From: Massilia terrae
GTDB taxonomy: Bacteria > Pseudomonadota > Gammaproteobacteria > Burkholderiales > Burkholderiaceae_D
NCBI RefSeq assembly: GCF_024753145.1
Contig: NZ_JANUGU010000006.1
Coordinates: 124,001 to 188,000 of the forward strand
Length of the DNA: 64,000 bases
Direction of reading: 5' to 3'
In this document: piece after piece, positions 1 through 6,789 of the stretch
Numbering within the stretch: position 1 is the first letter of the stretch
Layout: every line of letters starts with the position of its first letter
Made by a program: the position numbers and the translations under genes
The notes under the pieces: model-generated
Seen by the model: the letters and a program-made list of their open reading frames with translations, nothing else
What the model was told of the DNA's origin: nothing
The model's database searches: none

Positions 1-584
1 TCGTCGAGCACCCGCCGGTCTACACGCTGGGCCTGGGCGCCGACCGCGCGCACGTGCTGTCGCCGCACGACATTCCGGTGGTGCAGACCGACCGCGGCGG
101 CGAAGTCACCTACCACGGCCCGGGCCAGGTGGTGATCTACCTGCTGATGGACCTGCGCCGCCAGAAGCCGGCCGGCAAGCTGTACGCGCGCCAGTTCGTG
201 CAGCGCATTGAGCAGGCGGTGATCGACGTGCTGGCGGCGTATAATCTCGACGGTGAACGCATTGCCGGCGCACCCGGCATCTACATCGCGAGCGGCGCGC
301 GCAAGGGCGCCAAGATCGCCGCGCTCGGCCTCAAGGTGCGCGGCAACGGCTGCACCTACCATGGCGTGTCGCTGAACGTCGCGATGGACCTGTCCCCGTT
401 CTCGTGGATCAACCCGTGCGGTTATTCGGGCCTGGCCACGGTCGACATGCACACGATGGGCGTGGAAGCGCCGCTGGCCGACGTCCAGAAGGCGCTGGCC
501 CAGGCGCTGGTGCGCCACCTGGCTGCCGATCCGCGGCCAGAACAACAATCCGAACAACCGATCGACAGCCCCGTGCGGGCCTGA
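1..584 (+). CDS. lipB: Octanoyl-[acyl-carrier-protein]:protein N-octanoyltransferase LipB (5' truncated)
   Basis: Transfers octanoyl from ACP to the lipoyl domains of 2-oxoacid dehydrogenases and the glycine cleavage system, the first step of endogenous lipoate synthesis, in the cytoplasm. The frame is open from base 3 and begins with [13 protein letters not shown], the conserved LipB N-terminal motif, so the true start lies before the window. The active-site lysine is seen in KIAALGLKV and the acyl-accepting cysteine in INPCGYSGL, preceded by [18 protein letters not shown]. The C-terminal tail is Gln/Pro-rich and poorly conserved. lipA follows after 4 bases, so the two are almost certainly co-transcribed. 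Confidence 0.96.
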   Translation, partial: VEHPPVYTLGLGADRAHVLSPHDIPVVQTDRGGEVTYHGPGQVVIYLLMDLRRQKPAGKLYARQFVQRIEQAVIDVLAAYNLDGERIAGAPGIYIASGARKGAKIAALGLKVRGNGCTYHGVSLNVAMDLSPFSWINPCGYSGLATVDMHTMGVEAPLADVQKALAQALVRHLAADPRPEQQSEQPIDSPVRA

Positions 585-588
585 CCCC

Positions 589-1584
589 ATGACTTCCTCC
601 ACCGATACCGGCATCGCTACCCCCGCAGCCTACAACCCGAGCGAAAAGCAGAAGGGCGCCAGCAAGACCGCGCGCATCCCGATCAAGATCGTCCCGGTCG
701 AAGAGACCGAGCGCCTGAAGAAGCCGGACTGGATCCGCGTGAAGGCAGCCACCCGTTCGTCGCGCTTCTACGAGATCAAGGACATCCTGCGCGCCAACAA
801 CCTGGTGACGGTTTGCGAGGAAGCCAGCTGCCCGAACATCGGCGAATGCTTCGGCAAGGGCACCGCGACCTTCATGATCATGGGCGACAAGTGCACCCGC
901 CGCTGCCCGTTCTGCGACGTCGGCCACGGCCGTCCGGACCCGCTGGACGAGAACGAGCCCGGCAACCTGGCCAAGACCATCGCCGCGCTGCGCCTGTCCT
1001 ACGTGGTGATCACCTCGGTCGACCGCGACGACCTGCGCGACGGCGGCGCCGGCCACTTCGTCAACTGCATCACCAAGACCCGCGAGCTGTCGCCGCACAC
1101 CAAGATCGAAGTGCTGGTGCCGGACTTCCGCGGCCGCCTGGAAAAAGCGCTGAAGATCTTCGCCGACGGCCTACCGGACGTGATGAACCACAACCTGGAA
1201 ACCGTGCCGCGCCTGTACAAGGAAGCGCGCCCGGGCGCCGACTACAAGCACTCGCTGGAACTGCTGCGCGACTTCAAGAAAATGTACCCGTCGGCCGTGA
1301 CCAAGTCGGGCCTGATGGTGGGCCTGGGCGAGACCGACGAGGAAATCCTCGAGGTCATGCGCGACATGCGCGAGCACGACATCGACATGCTGACCATCGG
1401 CCAGTACCTGGCGCCGTCGAACTCGCACCTGCCGGTGCGCCGCTACGTGCACCCGGATACGTTCAAGATGTTCGAAGAGAAAGCCTACGAGATGGGCTTC
1501 GTGCACGCCGCCGTGGGCGCGATGGTGCGTTCGTCGTACCACGCGGACCAGCAGGCGCATAACGCGGGCGTCGAAGGCGCCTGA
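589..1584 (+). CDS. lipA: Lipoyl synthase LipA
   Basis: Radical-SAM enzyme that inserts two sulfurs into octanoyl groups to make lipoyl cofactor. The protein has 331 residues, normal for proteobacterial LipA. The auxiliary cluster cysteines are in [12 protein letters not shown], and the radical-SAM CxxxCxxC motif is in [10 protein letters not shown] followed by GHGRPDPLD. The C-terminal RSSYHA motif with the essential serine is present ([10 protein letters not shown]). The start ATG is 4 bases after the lipB stop. Its last codons (VEGA-stop) form the left end of a 37-nt direct repeat whose other copies lie at 4116 and 5030, so an island is inserted here without breaking the gene. Confidence 0.97.
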   Translation: MTSSTDTGIATPAAYNPSEKQKGASKTARIPIKIVPVEETERLKKPDWIRVKAATRSSRFYEIKDILRANNLVTVCEEASCPNIGECFGKGTATFMIMGDKCTRRCPFCDVGHGRPDPLDENEPGNLAKTIAALRLSYVVITSVDRDDLRDGGAGHFVNCITKTRELSPHTKIEVLVPDFRGRLEKALKIFADGLPDVMNHNLETVPRLYKEARPGADYKHSLELLRDFKKMYPSAVTKSGLMVGLGETDEEILEVMRDMREHDIDMLTIGQYLAPSNSHLPVRRYVHPDTFKMFEEKAYEMGFVHAAVGAMVRSSYHADQQAHNAGVEGA

Positions 1585-1607
1585 TTTGCCCAAGGGCGGA
1601 CAGCGTG
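1571..1607. repeat. Direct repeat DR1: lipA 3' end
   Basis: Begins TCGAAGGCGCCTGATTTGCC, that is the last codons and stop of lipA, and continues to CAGCGTG. Near-identical copies are at 4116-4152 (one mismatch) and 5030-5067 (one extra G and one substitution). The three copies delimit two cassettes between lipA and the next chromosomal gene. Confidence 0.9.
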
Positions 1608-1839
1608 TGTGAACGACTAGAAGTTAGTCCTGACTCACCTGTCCCGTCCGGTTGATGTGTGTTACCGAACTATCCTCACTCCTCCTCCCGAGTTTCGTCG
1701 AGAAGTCTCGGTGTGAGCCCGCATGCCCATTTGTCGCAGCCTCAACGTAAGCGTCGGTCCATCACCGCCTTGCCAGTTCGGCGAACTGGGGCAGCTAAAA
1801 TGGGTACTTTCCCAGCCAGTTGCCCGTCATGTCAGCCTA
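1608..1839. repeat. Long repeat A, copy 1 (left end of element 1)
   Basis: Nearly identical to 4153-4331, through the pieces TTGATGTGTGTTACCGAAC, GTTTCGTCGAGAAGTCTCGG and TACTTTCCCAGCCAGTTGCC. Copy 1 contains about 53 extra bases (1745-1797), including the palindrome CCAGTTCGGCGAACTGG at 1773-1789, which are absent from copy 2. From 1840 to 2179 I see no gene, only the upstream region of the Rhs fragment. Confidence 0.85.
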
Positions 1840-2179
1840 TCCCGGGTTCGCCAGAAGATGGTCTGGAACTGAACTGATCCGCTCAGGTCCAGGTAGCACG
1901 GCCAGCCTGCGGTAGCGTTCAAATCGCAGCTGGACTTGAATTTGACGCGCATAGAAGGCGCCGCCCGGGGCCTTCCATTCATCCGGGCCATGGCGCACCT
2001 CTGCACCCAGGGTGCATATGATCGAGCGGGCTTAAGATTCCATCACGCTAGTCCAGTCCGCGCACAGTCTTCTTCCACAACGCTACAGCACCGTTCGGTC
2101 TGTCCTGGATCAATACCCGAGCCGCTCAATAGCAACATTCTTCCAAGAAACCGAAGCAATGGATCGTGGGAGGAACGCT

Positions 2180-2836
2180 ATGAGCGGAAGCGCAGAGCGT
2201 ATGTCGGGTTATCAATCCTGTCCGGCAGCCGCTTTGCGGCGGTCACTCGCATTCATCGTCATCCTTGGCTCGGTGCTGCTCATCGACCCGGCCAGCGCCC
2301 AAAGTTGCAGTCCTTCCCCAGGCGGCGAGGCCAATAGCTGTTCGGTCAATTCAGTGGCGAGCCTGGGCGCAAGCAGCGGTACGAACCTCGGCGTCGGGAA
2401 TCCCATCAATGTCGTCACCGGCAACAAGTACCAGCGCGAGGACGATATGCCCGCGCTTCCCGGCATTCTCGGCCTCGAGATCGTTCGCCACTACAACAGT
2501 GCCTACAGCGCGCCGGCAAACTGGAACGGTGTGATTGGGCGACTCGGCCGGGCGGATGGGCGACCCCCCGAGCGGTTTACGAGCCTGGCTGAAGCTAGAA
2601 AGAAGCTTGCCTTGCTTGAAGAATTCAAAGAACCAGGAAGTAACTGTTGCGTCCTTCAAGAGTACACAGTTAAGGCTCCGATTCCCATCCGTAAAGGTTC
2701 TGCTGGCGCGCTCACTTCGCGCAAGCCGCCATACGACAGTTATGCCGGCGGCGCGGAGCAGTATCAGCTTTTGTTAGATAAAGTTCTGAATTGGCGAGAT
2801 TTTTTAGAGCCCTCACCGAACCCGGCCCAACTATGA
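2180..2836 (+). CDS. Truncated Rhs-family protein with C-terminal TNT-like toxin domain
   Basis: 218 residues from the ATG at 2180, chosen because GGGAGGA lies 5 bases upstream. A signal peptide ends at ASAQSC. Next comes an Rhs N-terminal region (GNPINVVTGNKYQRE, then LGLEIVRHYNS). This breaks off inside the normally conserved NWNG-IGRGW segment and joins directly to a C-terminal domain containing YTVKAPIPIRKG and GGAEQYQLL. The latter resembles the TNT (NAD+ glycohydrolase) family pattern of Y-V-kPlPV followed by GG-GTQY. All YD-repeats, normally more than a thousand residues, are missing. The stop overlaps the next ATG (ATGA), as in toxin-immunity pairs. The Rhs part is sure, the TNT assignment is tentative, and activity is uncertain because the delivery shell is gone. 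Confidence 0.6.
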   Translation: MSGSAERMSGYQSCPAAALRRSLAFIVILGSVLLIDPASAQSCSPSPGGEANSCSVNSVASLGASSGTNLGVGNPINVVTGNKYQREDDMPALPGILGLEIVRHYNSAYSAPANWNGVIGRLGRADGRPPERFTSLAEARKKLALLEEFKEPGSNCCVLQEYTVKAPIPIRKGSAGALTSRKPPYDSYAGGAEQYQLLLDKVLNWRDFLEPSPNPAQL

Positions 2837-3360
2837 GCAATTTTTACGATGTCGTCTACGTCAACCGCGATGGCCGTTCTGCCCCAGTGGACCCATCGGC
2901 TACCGATAACCCATATTTTGGGCATTCGAGTTTGGCAAAATCTGTGCTAATGGGAGATCTCGGGACGATTCGATGGAGAACGAAAGATCATGGAGCCAAA
3001 CAGCTCCATTTTAAGTCGCCTGCGATCGCGGTGATTGACCCATCTTCGGATTTGCTGATCGTTGTCCTTGGCTTTGGCGATACCCAATTTCGCCGGCCGT
3101 CGAATGCAGCCGCTTTTCGAGCTAACAGTGACCTAGACCATGTGATTACCCCGCCGGAGGTCGTTGAACAAGTTATCGAGCAACTCCCTGGACAAGCACC
3201 GAGATCGGTACGCTACCCAGTTGAGGCAATGACTGAGGTTCTGTTGAACGACAACCGTGTGTTGATTGGCATGGATTTCAGATACGAGTGGATTGAACGC
3301 AGATACTACGATCCGGCCAGGCAACAATGGTTAGAGCGTGACCAAATTTACCGTCGGTAG
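2833..3360 (+). CDS. Putative immunity protein 1 for the Rhs toxin
   Basis: 175 residues, starting at the ATG that overlaps the toxin stop by 4 bases. It is a small soluble protein with no signal or membrane segment. Shared family features with the two downstream paralogs are DP-DLL, NAA/NAVVIN, DH-I-PPEVVE, RYPVE, GM/LNF-YEW-E and a C-terminal R-Y segment. I do not recognise a named Pfam family. The immunity role is inferred from position directly behind a toxin domain, translational overlap and tandem paralogy. GC content is visibly lower than in flanking housekeeping genes, consistent with transfer. Confidence 0.65.
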   Translation: MSNFYDVVYVNRDGRSAPVDPSATDNPYFGHSSLAKSVLMGDLGTIRWRTKDHGAKQLHFKSPAIAVIDPSSDLLIVVLGFGDTQFRRPSNAAAFRANSDLDHVITPPEVVEQVIEQLPGQAPRSVRYPVEAMTEVLLNDNRVLIGMDFRYEWIERRYYDPARQQWLERDQIYRR

Positions 3361-3425
3361 GTCCAGCGTGCTCGACAGATCATCGCGATAGTACCGCTTT
3401 TAACCGTTGGGACAACCGAAGAGCC

Positions 3426-3975
3426 GTGAGCAATTTTCCCCATCTTCGATGCGTCAGTGCTGCAGGCGACGAAGCCCCCCTTGCTCCTTCACACCCTGAA
3501 TAATCCATATGGGCCAGATTGGTATAAGAGTCCCATTGCAAGGGCCGTTCGACAATCAAGAGTGAGTCGAATTTGTTGGGACCACGGGGATGATGCGGTT
3601 GAGATTCAGTTTGATTACGTGGTGAGCGCCGCGCTCGATCCGGTCACCGATTTGCTTATGGTCACCGTGCACTATAGTGATCGTTCCTACCAACGACCGA
3701 AAAATGCTGTAGTGATCAATTCGGACGGCACAATAAATCATCAGATCAGCCCACCGGAATTTGTGGAGATTGCGCCGCCGCATTCACAACAGGGCCGTTA
3801 CCCGGTTGAATGCCTGGATTCAGTTCACGTTCAGAGCGGTCGGATAATTATTGGAATGAACTTCCGTTACGAATGGGTCGAATCGAGACACTACAACGTG
3901 AAAACTAGGAGGTGGGAAGAACGCGTTGGTGTGTACAAAAATAAGTCAACTTCTTTTACTGGGACAAGGTCATGA
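3426..3975 (+). pseudogene. Frameshifted second immunity-like gene
   Basis: From GTG 3426 the frame reads VSNFPHLRCVSAAGDEAPL then APSHPE-stop (stop at 3501). This matches the third paralog's start (LRYVSASGTDAPVELSHPD) and, in its first residues, the first paralog's MSNF. The homology continues without interruption in the +1 frame: NPYGPDWYKSPIARAV through DPVTDLLMVTV, ISPPEFVEI, RYPVE and GMNFRYEWVE, ending at 3975. One extra base near 3498-3501 (CCTGAATAAT where CCTGATAAT would restore PDNP) explains the break. A shortened product from GTG 3457 is possible, but it would lack the conserved N terminus. Confidence 0.8.
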
Positions 3976-3985
3976 AAACCGGCCC

Positions 3986-4115
3986 GCGCCGGCGGGCGAG
4001 TGAGCCTCGCTGGTGAGAACTTGTCTCAAGAATTACACGGTTTTGTCTCGCTAACTTCTAGTCGAATATGCGTCAAAACGGTCCAGTTGTCTCATTATCT
4101 TCTGACCGTTCACAG
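3986..4115. repeat. Long repeat B, copy 1 (right end of element 1)
   Basis: About 95% identical to 4901-5029. It contains GAGCCTCGCTGGTGAGAAC, CTAACTTCTAGTCG and GTTGTCTCATTATCTTCTGA. On the other strand it contains two similar motifs, AGAAGATAATGAGACAA and AGAAGTTAGCGAGACAA, which look like repeated protein-binding sites at an element end. Confidence 0.85.
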
Positions 4116-4152
4116 TCGTAGGCGCCTGATTTGCCCAAGGGCGGACAGCGTG
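4116..4152. repeat. Direct repeat DR2 (lipA 3'-end copy)
   Basis: TCGTAGGCGCCTGATTTGCC and following bases. It differs from the lipA copy at one position (A to T in the former Glu codon). It separates elements 1 and 2. Confidence 0.9.
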
Positions 4153-4331
4153 TGTGAACGACTAGAAGTTAGTCCTGACTCACCTGTCCCGTCCGGTTGA
4201 TGTGTGTTACCGAACTATCCTCACTCCTCCTCCCGAGTTTCGTCGAGAAGTCTCGGTGTGAGCTCGCATGCCCATTTGTCGCAGCCTCAAAATGGGTACT
4301 TTCCCAGCCAGTTGCCCGCCATGTCAGCCTA
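4153..4331. repeat. Long repeat A, copy 2
   Basis: Second copy of the segment at 1608-1839, with one internal deletion of about 53 bases and very few substitutions. The low divergence argues for a recent duplication. Confidence 0.85.
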
Positions 4332-4345
4332 CAGAGGATTGAATT

Positions 4346-4852
4346 GTGATGATCAGATTTACCAATCTCCGCTATGTGAGCGCATCTGGGACTGACGCGC
4401 CAGTCGAATTGTCACACCCTGACAATCCACTTACCGGCGAGACTGCTAGAGCTCGTGCTGTCAGTGATGCCCGCAACCGAGCAATAGTATGGGAATATGC
4501 TGGCACTACCCACGAGTTCCGCCCGAAATATGGATGGGCTGCACTTGATCCGCTTACCGACCTGCTTGTGGTCGTCGTTGGGACTTCGGACTTACCATCT
4601 CCGGACAACGCGGTCGTTATCAATCCGGATGGAGGGGTGGACCACCAAATTAAGTCACCGGGGGTTGTCGAGCTTGCAGAAGGTGGGAACCCGCCAGAGC
4701 GTTATCCCGTTGAAGGGATGTCAGATGTGTACGTCGATGAAAACCAGCAAGTGGTGATTGGCCTAAATTATTGTAGAGAATGGGTAGAGCGCCGCCTCTA
4801 TGACGTTGCAAAGAGAGAGTGGGGGCCGCGCGTTGTTACATATCGCAAATGA
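4346..4852 (+). CDS. Putative immunity protein 3 (orphan paralog)
   Basis: 168 residues from GTG 4346 (ATG 4349 is an equal alternative; GAGGA lies at 4334-4338). It shares with the two upstream paralogs ALDPLTDLLVVVVG, NAVVINPDG, DHQIKSPGVVE, RYPVEGM and the YCREWVERRLYDV segment. There is no signal peptide or transmembrane segment. No toxin gene precedes it in its own cassette, so it looks like an orphan immunity gene kept for protection against relatives, which is inference. The sequence is low in GC and rich in codons rare elsewhere in the window. Confidence 0.65.
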   Translation: MMIRFTNLRYVSASGTDAPVELSHPDNPLTGETARARAVSDARNRAIVWEYAGTTHEFRPKYGWAALDPLTDLLVVVVGTSDLPSPDNAVVINPDGGVDHQIKSPGVVELAEGGNPPERYPVEGMSDVYVDENQQVVIGLNYCREWVERRLYDVAKREWGPRVVTYRK

Positions 4853-4900
4853 GTGATCCGCCCCGGGCCGGAGTGGTTCTAAGCACAGGTGAGGAGTCCC

Positions 4901-5029
4901 GCGCCGCGGGCGAATGAGCCTCGCTGGTGAGAACTTGTCTCAAGAATTATTCAGTTTTGTCTCGCTAACTTCTAGTCGAATATGCGTCAAAACGGTCCAG
5001 TTGTCTCATTATCTTCTGACCGTTCACAG
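4901..5029. repeat. Long repeat B, copy 2 (right end of element 2)
   Basis: Second copy of 3986-4115 with a few substitutions. It ends CGTTCACAG and abuts DR3. The stretch 4853-5142 holds no gene other than these repeats and the upstream region of the next gene. Confidence 0.85.
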
Positions 5030-5067
5030 TCGAAGGCGCCTGATTTGCCCAAGGGGCGGGCAGCGTG
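5030..5067. repeat. Direct repeat DR3 (lipA 3'-end copy, chromosomal side)
   Basis: TCGAAGGCGCCTGATTTGCC followed by CAAGGGGCGGGCAGCGTG. It has the same sense as DR1, with one inserted G and one changed base. It marks the right boundary of the island, and ordinary high-GC sequence resumes after it. Confidence 0.88.
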
Positions 5068-5142
5068 ATTGACGCTGCCACCTTGCATCGTCCAGAATGT
5101 TTGTAGCGCAACATTACGTTGCGGACAATCGACAGGATGACG

Positions 5143-6432
5143 ATGCCCAACATTCCCGCCGCTGCCCAGCCGGGCGCACGTAAATCAATGCTCCGCGGCT
5201 GGTTTGCCATCCCCCTCTGGAAGCGCGTGCTGGGCGGCCTGGCGCTCGGTGTCGTGGTCGGCCTGGTCTGGCCTTCATACGCGCCGCAGGTCGGTTTTCT
5301 CGGCGAGATTTTCGTCCGCCTGATCAAGATGCTGGTCGCACCCATCGTGTTCGTGACGATCACGGCGGGCGTGACTTCGCTCGGCGATCCGAAGCGCCTG
5401 GGTTCGCTGGGCGGGCGCACCATCGGCCTGTTCCTGTGCACCACCGTGGTCGCGGTTTCGCTTGGCATGGCGGTCGGCGCGCTGCTGCATCCCGGCGTCG
5501 GCGCCAACCTCGGCGGCGCCATCCCCAAGGCGCTGGGCGCGAGCAAATCGGTAGGCGAACAGCTGATCGGCATCGTGCCGCTGAATATCGTCGAGGCGCT
5601 GGCCAAGGGCGACATGCTGGCGCTTATATTCGTCGCCATCCTGCTCGGCGCCGGCACCATCACCGCCGGCGCGGCGGGGCGCCCGCTGGCCGACTTCTTT
5701 CAATCGGCCTCGGCCGTGATGCTGCGCGTCGTCACCATCGTGATGGAAGCCACCCCGTTCGGCGTGTTCGCCCTGATCGCCAACTCGATCGCGGCCAATG
5801 GCACGGCAGTGTTCGTCAACGTCGGCTGGCTGGCGCTGTGCGTGGTGATCGGCTCGGCCTTGCAGGTGCTGCTGGTGCATGGCGTGCTGATCCGGCTGGT
5901 GGCGCGGCTTGAGGTCCAGCCCTTTTTCCGCGCCATTCCGGACGCCCTGATGGTGGCGTTCTCGACCGCGTCCAGCTCGGCCACGCTGCCGGTGGCGATG
6001 CGGGTGGCGCAGGACAAGCTCGGCATCAACAAGCCGGTGTTCATGACCGTGTTGCCGCTGGGCGCGGCGATCGGCAAGGACGGGACCGCGATGTACGTGG
6101 GCCTGCTCAGCATGTTCAGCCTGCAGGCGCTGGGCGTCGAGATCGCGCCCGCCAGCTACCTGATCGTGCTGCTGACGGCGACGCTGGCGGCTTTCGGCAC
6201 CGCGCCGGTGCCGTCCGCTTCCCTGTTCATGCTGGCTGCCGTGCTTGCCGCGGTGGGTACGGGCGTTGACCAGACTGCGCTGGTAGTCGGCTTCGTGTTG
6301 CCCTTCGACCGCCTGCTGGACATGACACGCACGGTCGCCAGCGCCAGCGCAAATCTGGCGGTCGCAACCACCGTGGCCCGCCTCGAAGGCGAGCTGGACA
6401 CAGCGGTCTATGGCGCCAGCGGCCCAGCCTAG
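5143..6432 (+). CDS. Dicarboxylate/amino acid:cation symporter (DAACS family, GltP/DctA type)
   Basis: Inner-membrane symporter that takes up C4-dicarboxylates or glutamate/aspartate with Na+ or H+. 429 residues and about eight hydrophobic segments plus re-entrant loops. The family serine-rich loop is seen in AFSTASSSATLPVAM. Other conserved stretches are IKMLVAPIVFVTITAGV, GKDGTAMYVGL and LPFDRLLDMTRT, the last matching the substrate-site D-R-DM-RT region. The start was set at ATG 5143 because GACAGG lies 6 bases before it; ATG 5137 and TTG 5119 are also in frame. The substrate cannot be fixed from sequence. It is the first gene right of the island. Confidence 0.88.
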   Translation: MPNIPAAAQPGARKSMLRGWFAIPLWKRVLGGLALGVVVGLVWPSYAPQVGFLGEIFVRLIKMLVAPIVFVTITAGVTSLGDPKRLGSLGGRTIGLFLCTTVVAVSLGMAVGALLHPGVGANLGGAIPKALGASKSVGEQLIGIVPLNIVEALAKGDMLALIFVAILLGAGTITAGAAGRPLADFFQSASAVMLRVVTIVMEATPFGVFALIANSIAANGTAVFVNVGWLALCVVIGSALQVLLVHGVLIRLVARLEVQPFFRAIPDALMVAFSTASSSATLPVAMRVAQDKLGINKPVFMTVLPLGAAIGKDGTAMYVGLLSMFSLQALGVEIAPASYLIVLLTATLAAFGTAPVPSASLFMLAAVLAAVGTGVDQTALVVGFVLPFDRLLDMTRTVASASANLAVATTVARLEGELDTAVYGASGPA

Positions 6433-6671
6433 CGCTGATTCGTCGGCAACGAATCCTCGTTCCTGTTGTTGCGATTGACTTCGCCGTTCGCCGGAGTGCC
6501 GGTGGCCATGTTCTCGTTGATCGAGGAGCGTCCGGCGGCTTCGTCGCCGCTGGCGGTGTCGCCCTTGCTCATGGACGAACCGCTGCTGTGGTCGCTCAGG
6601 TCGATGTGGCTGCACGCCGAGAGGGCCAGTGCGGAGACACTGGCGATCAGCAAAGCCTGGTAGGTCTTCAT
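6429..6671 (-). CDS. Small secreted lipoprotein, function unknown
   Basis: 80 residues. The start ATG (6671) has GGAGG five bases upstream. The signal sequence MKTYQALLIASVSALALSAC ends in a lipobox, with Cys20 as the lipidation site. The mature part is short, Ser/Asn/Gly-rich and presumably disordered (DHSSGSSMSKGDTASGDE, then NRNNRNEDSLPTNQR). The stop overlaps the convergent symporter stop within a single CTAG (6429-6432), so both genes terminate on the same four bases. No function is recognised. Confidence 0.7.
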   Translation of the reverse strand: MKTYQALLIASVSALALSACSHIDLSDHSSGSSMSKGDTASGDEAAGRSSINENMATGTPANGEVNRNNRNEDSLPTNQR

Positions 6672-6789
6672 GTCATCCTCCATTTCGTGCTGGTAATGCA
6701 AACGGGCGGGGGCGCTCGAAATTGGAAGCTGGTTCAGCTTTAGTTTTAGCCTACTCCTTTGGCGTGAAGACGTTTGCTCCTTACAAATC

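Larger units (their letters stand above)
1608..4114. mobile_element. Cassette-like element 1 carrying Rhs-toxin remnant and immunity genes
   Basis: Bounded outside by DR1 and DR2. The left end reads TGTGAACGACTAGAAGTTAG. The right end, read on the other strand, is TGTGAACGGTCAGAAGATAA, matching at 15 of 20 positions. A further subterminal copy of CGACTAGAAGTTAG lies inverted near 4050-4063. Multiple subterminal repeats of this sort are typical of transposase-binding ends, but no transposase is encoded. It carries the Rhs-TNT gene, the first immunity gene and the frameshifted second one. Layout resembles a mobile insertion cassette; this interpretation is inference. Confidence 0.55.
4153..5028. 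mobile_element. Cassette-like element 2 carrying a single immunity gene
   Basis: Same architecture as element 1: repeat A at the left end (TGTGAACGACTAGAAG), repeat B at the right end, and lipA-end direct repeats on both sides. Its only cargo is the third immunity paralog. No recombinase is encoded. It could be a tandem duplication of element 1 with loss of the toxin part, or a second insertion at the same site. Confidence 0.5.

Noticed and set aside
1659-1877. Short open frames in repeat A (also at 4204-4395)
   Set aside because: They begin in the repeated non-coding ends of the cassettes, diverge after the deletion in copy 2 and have no ribosome sites.
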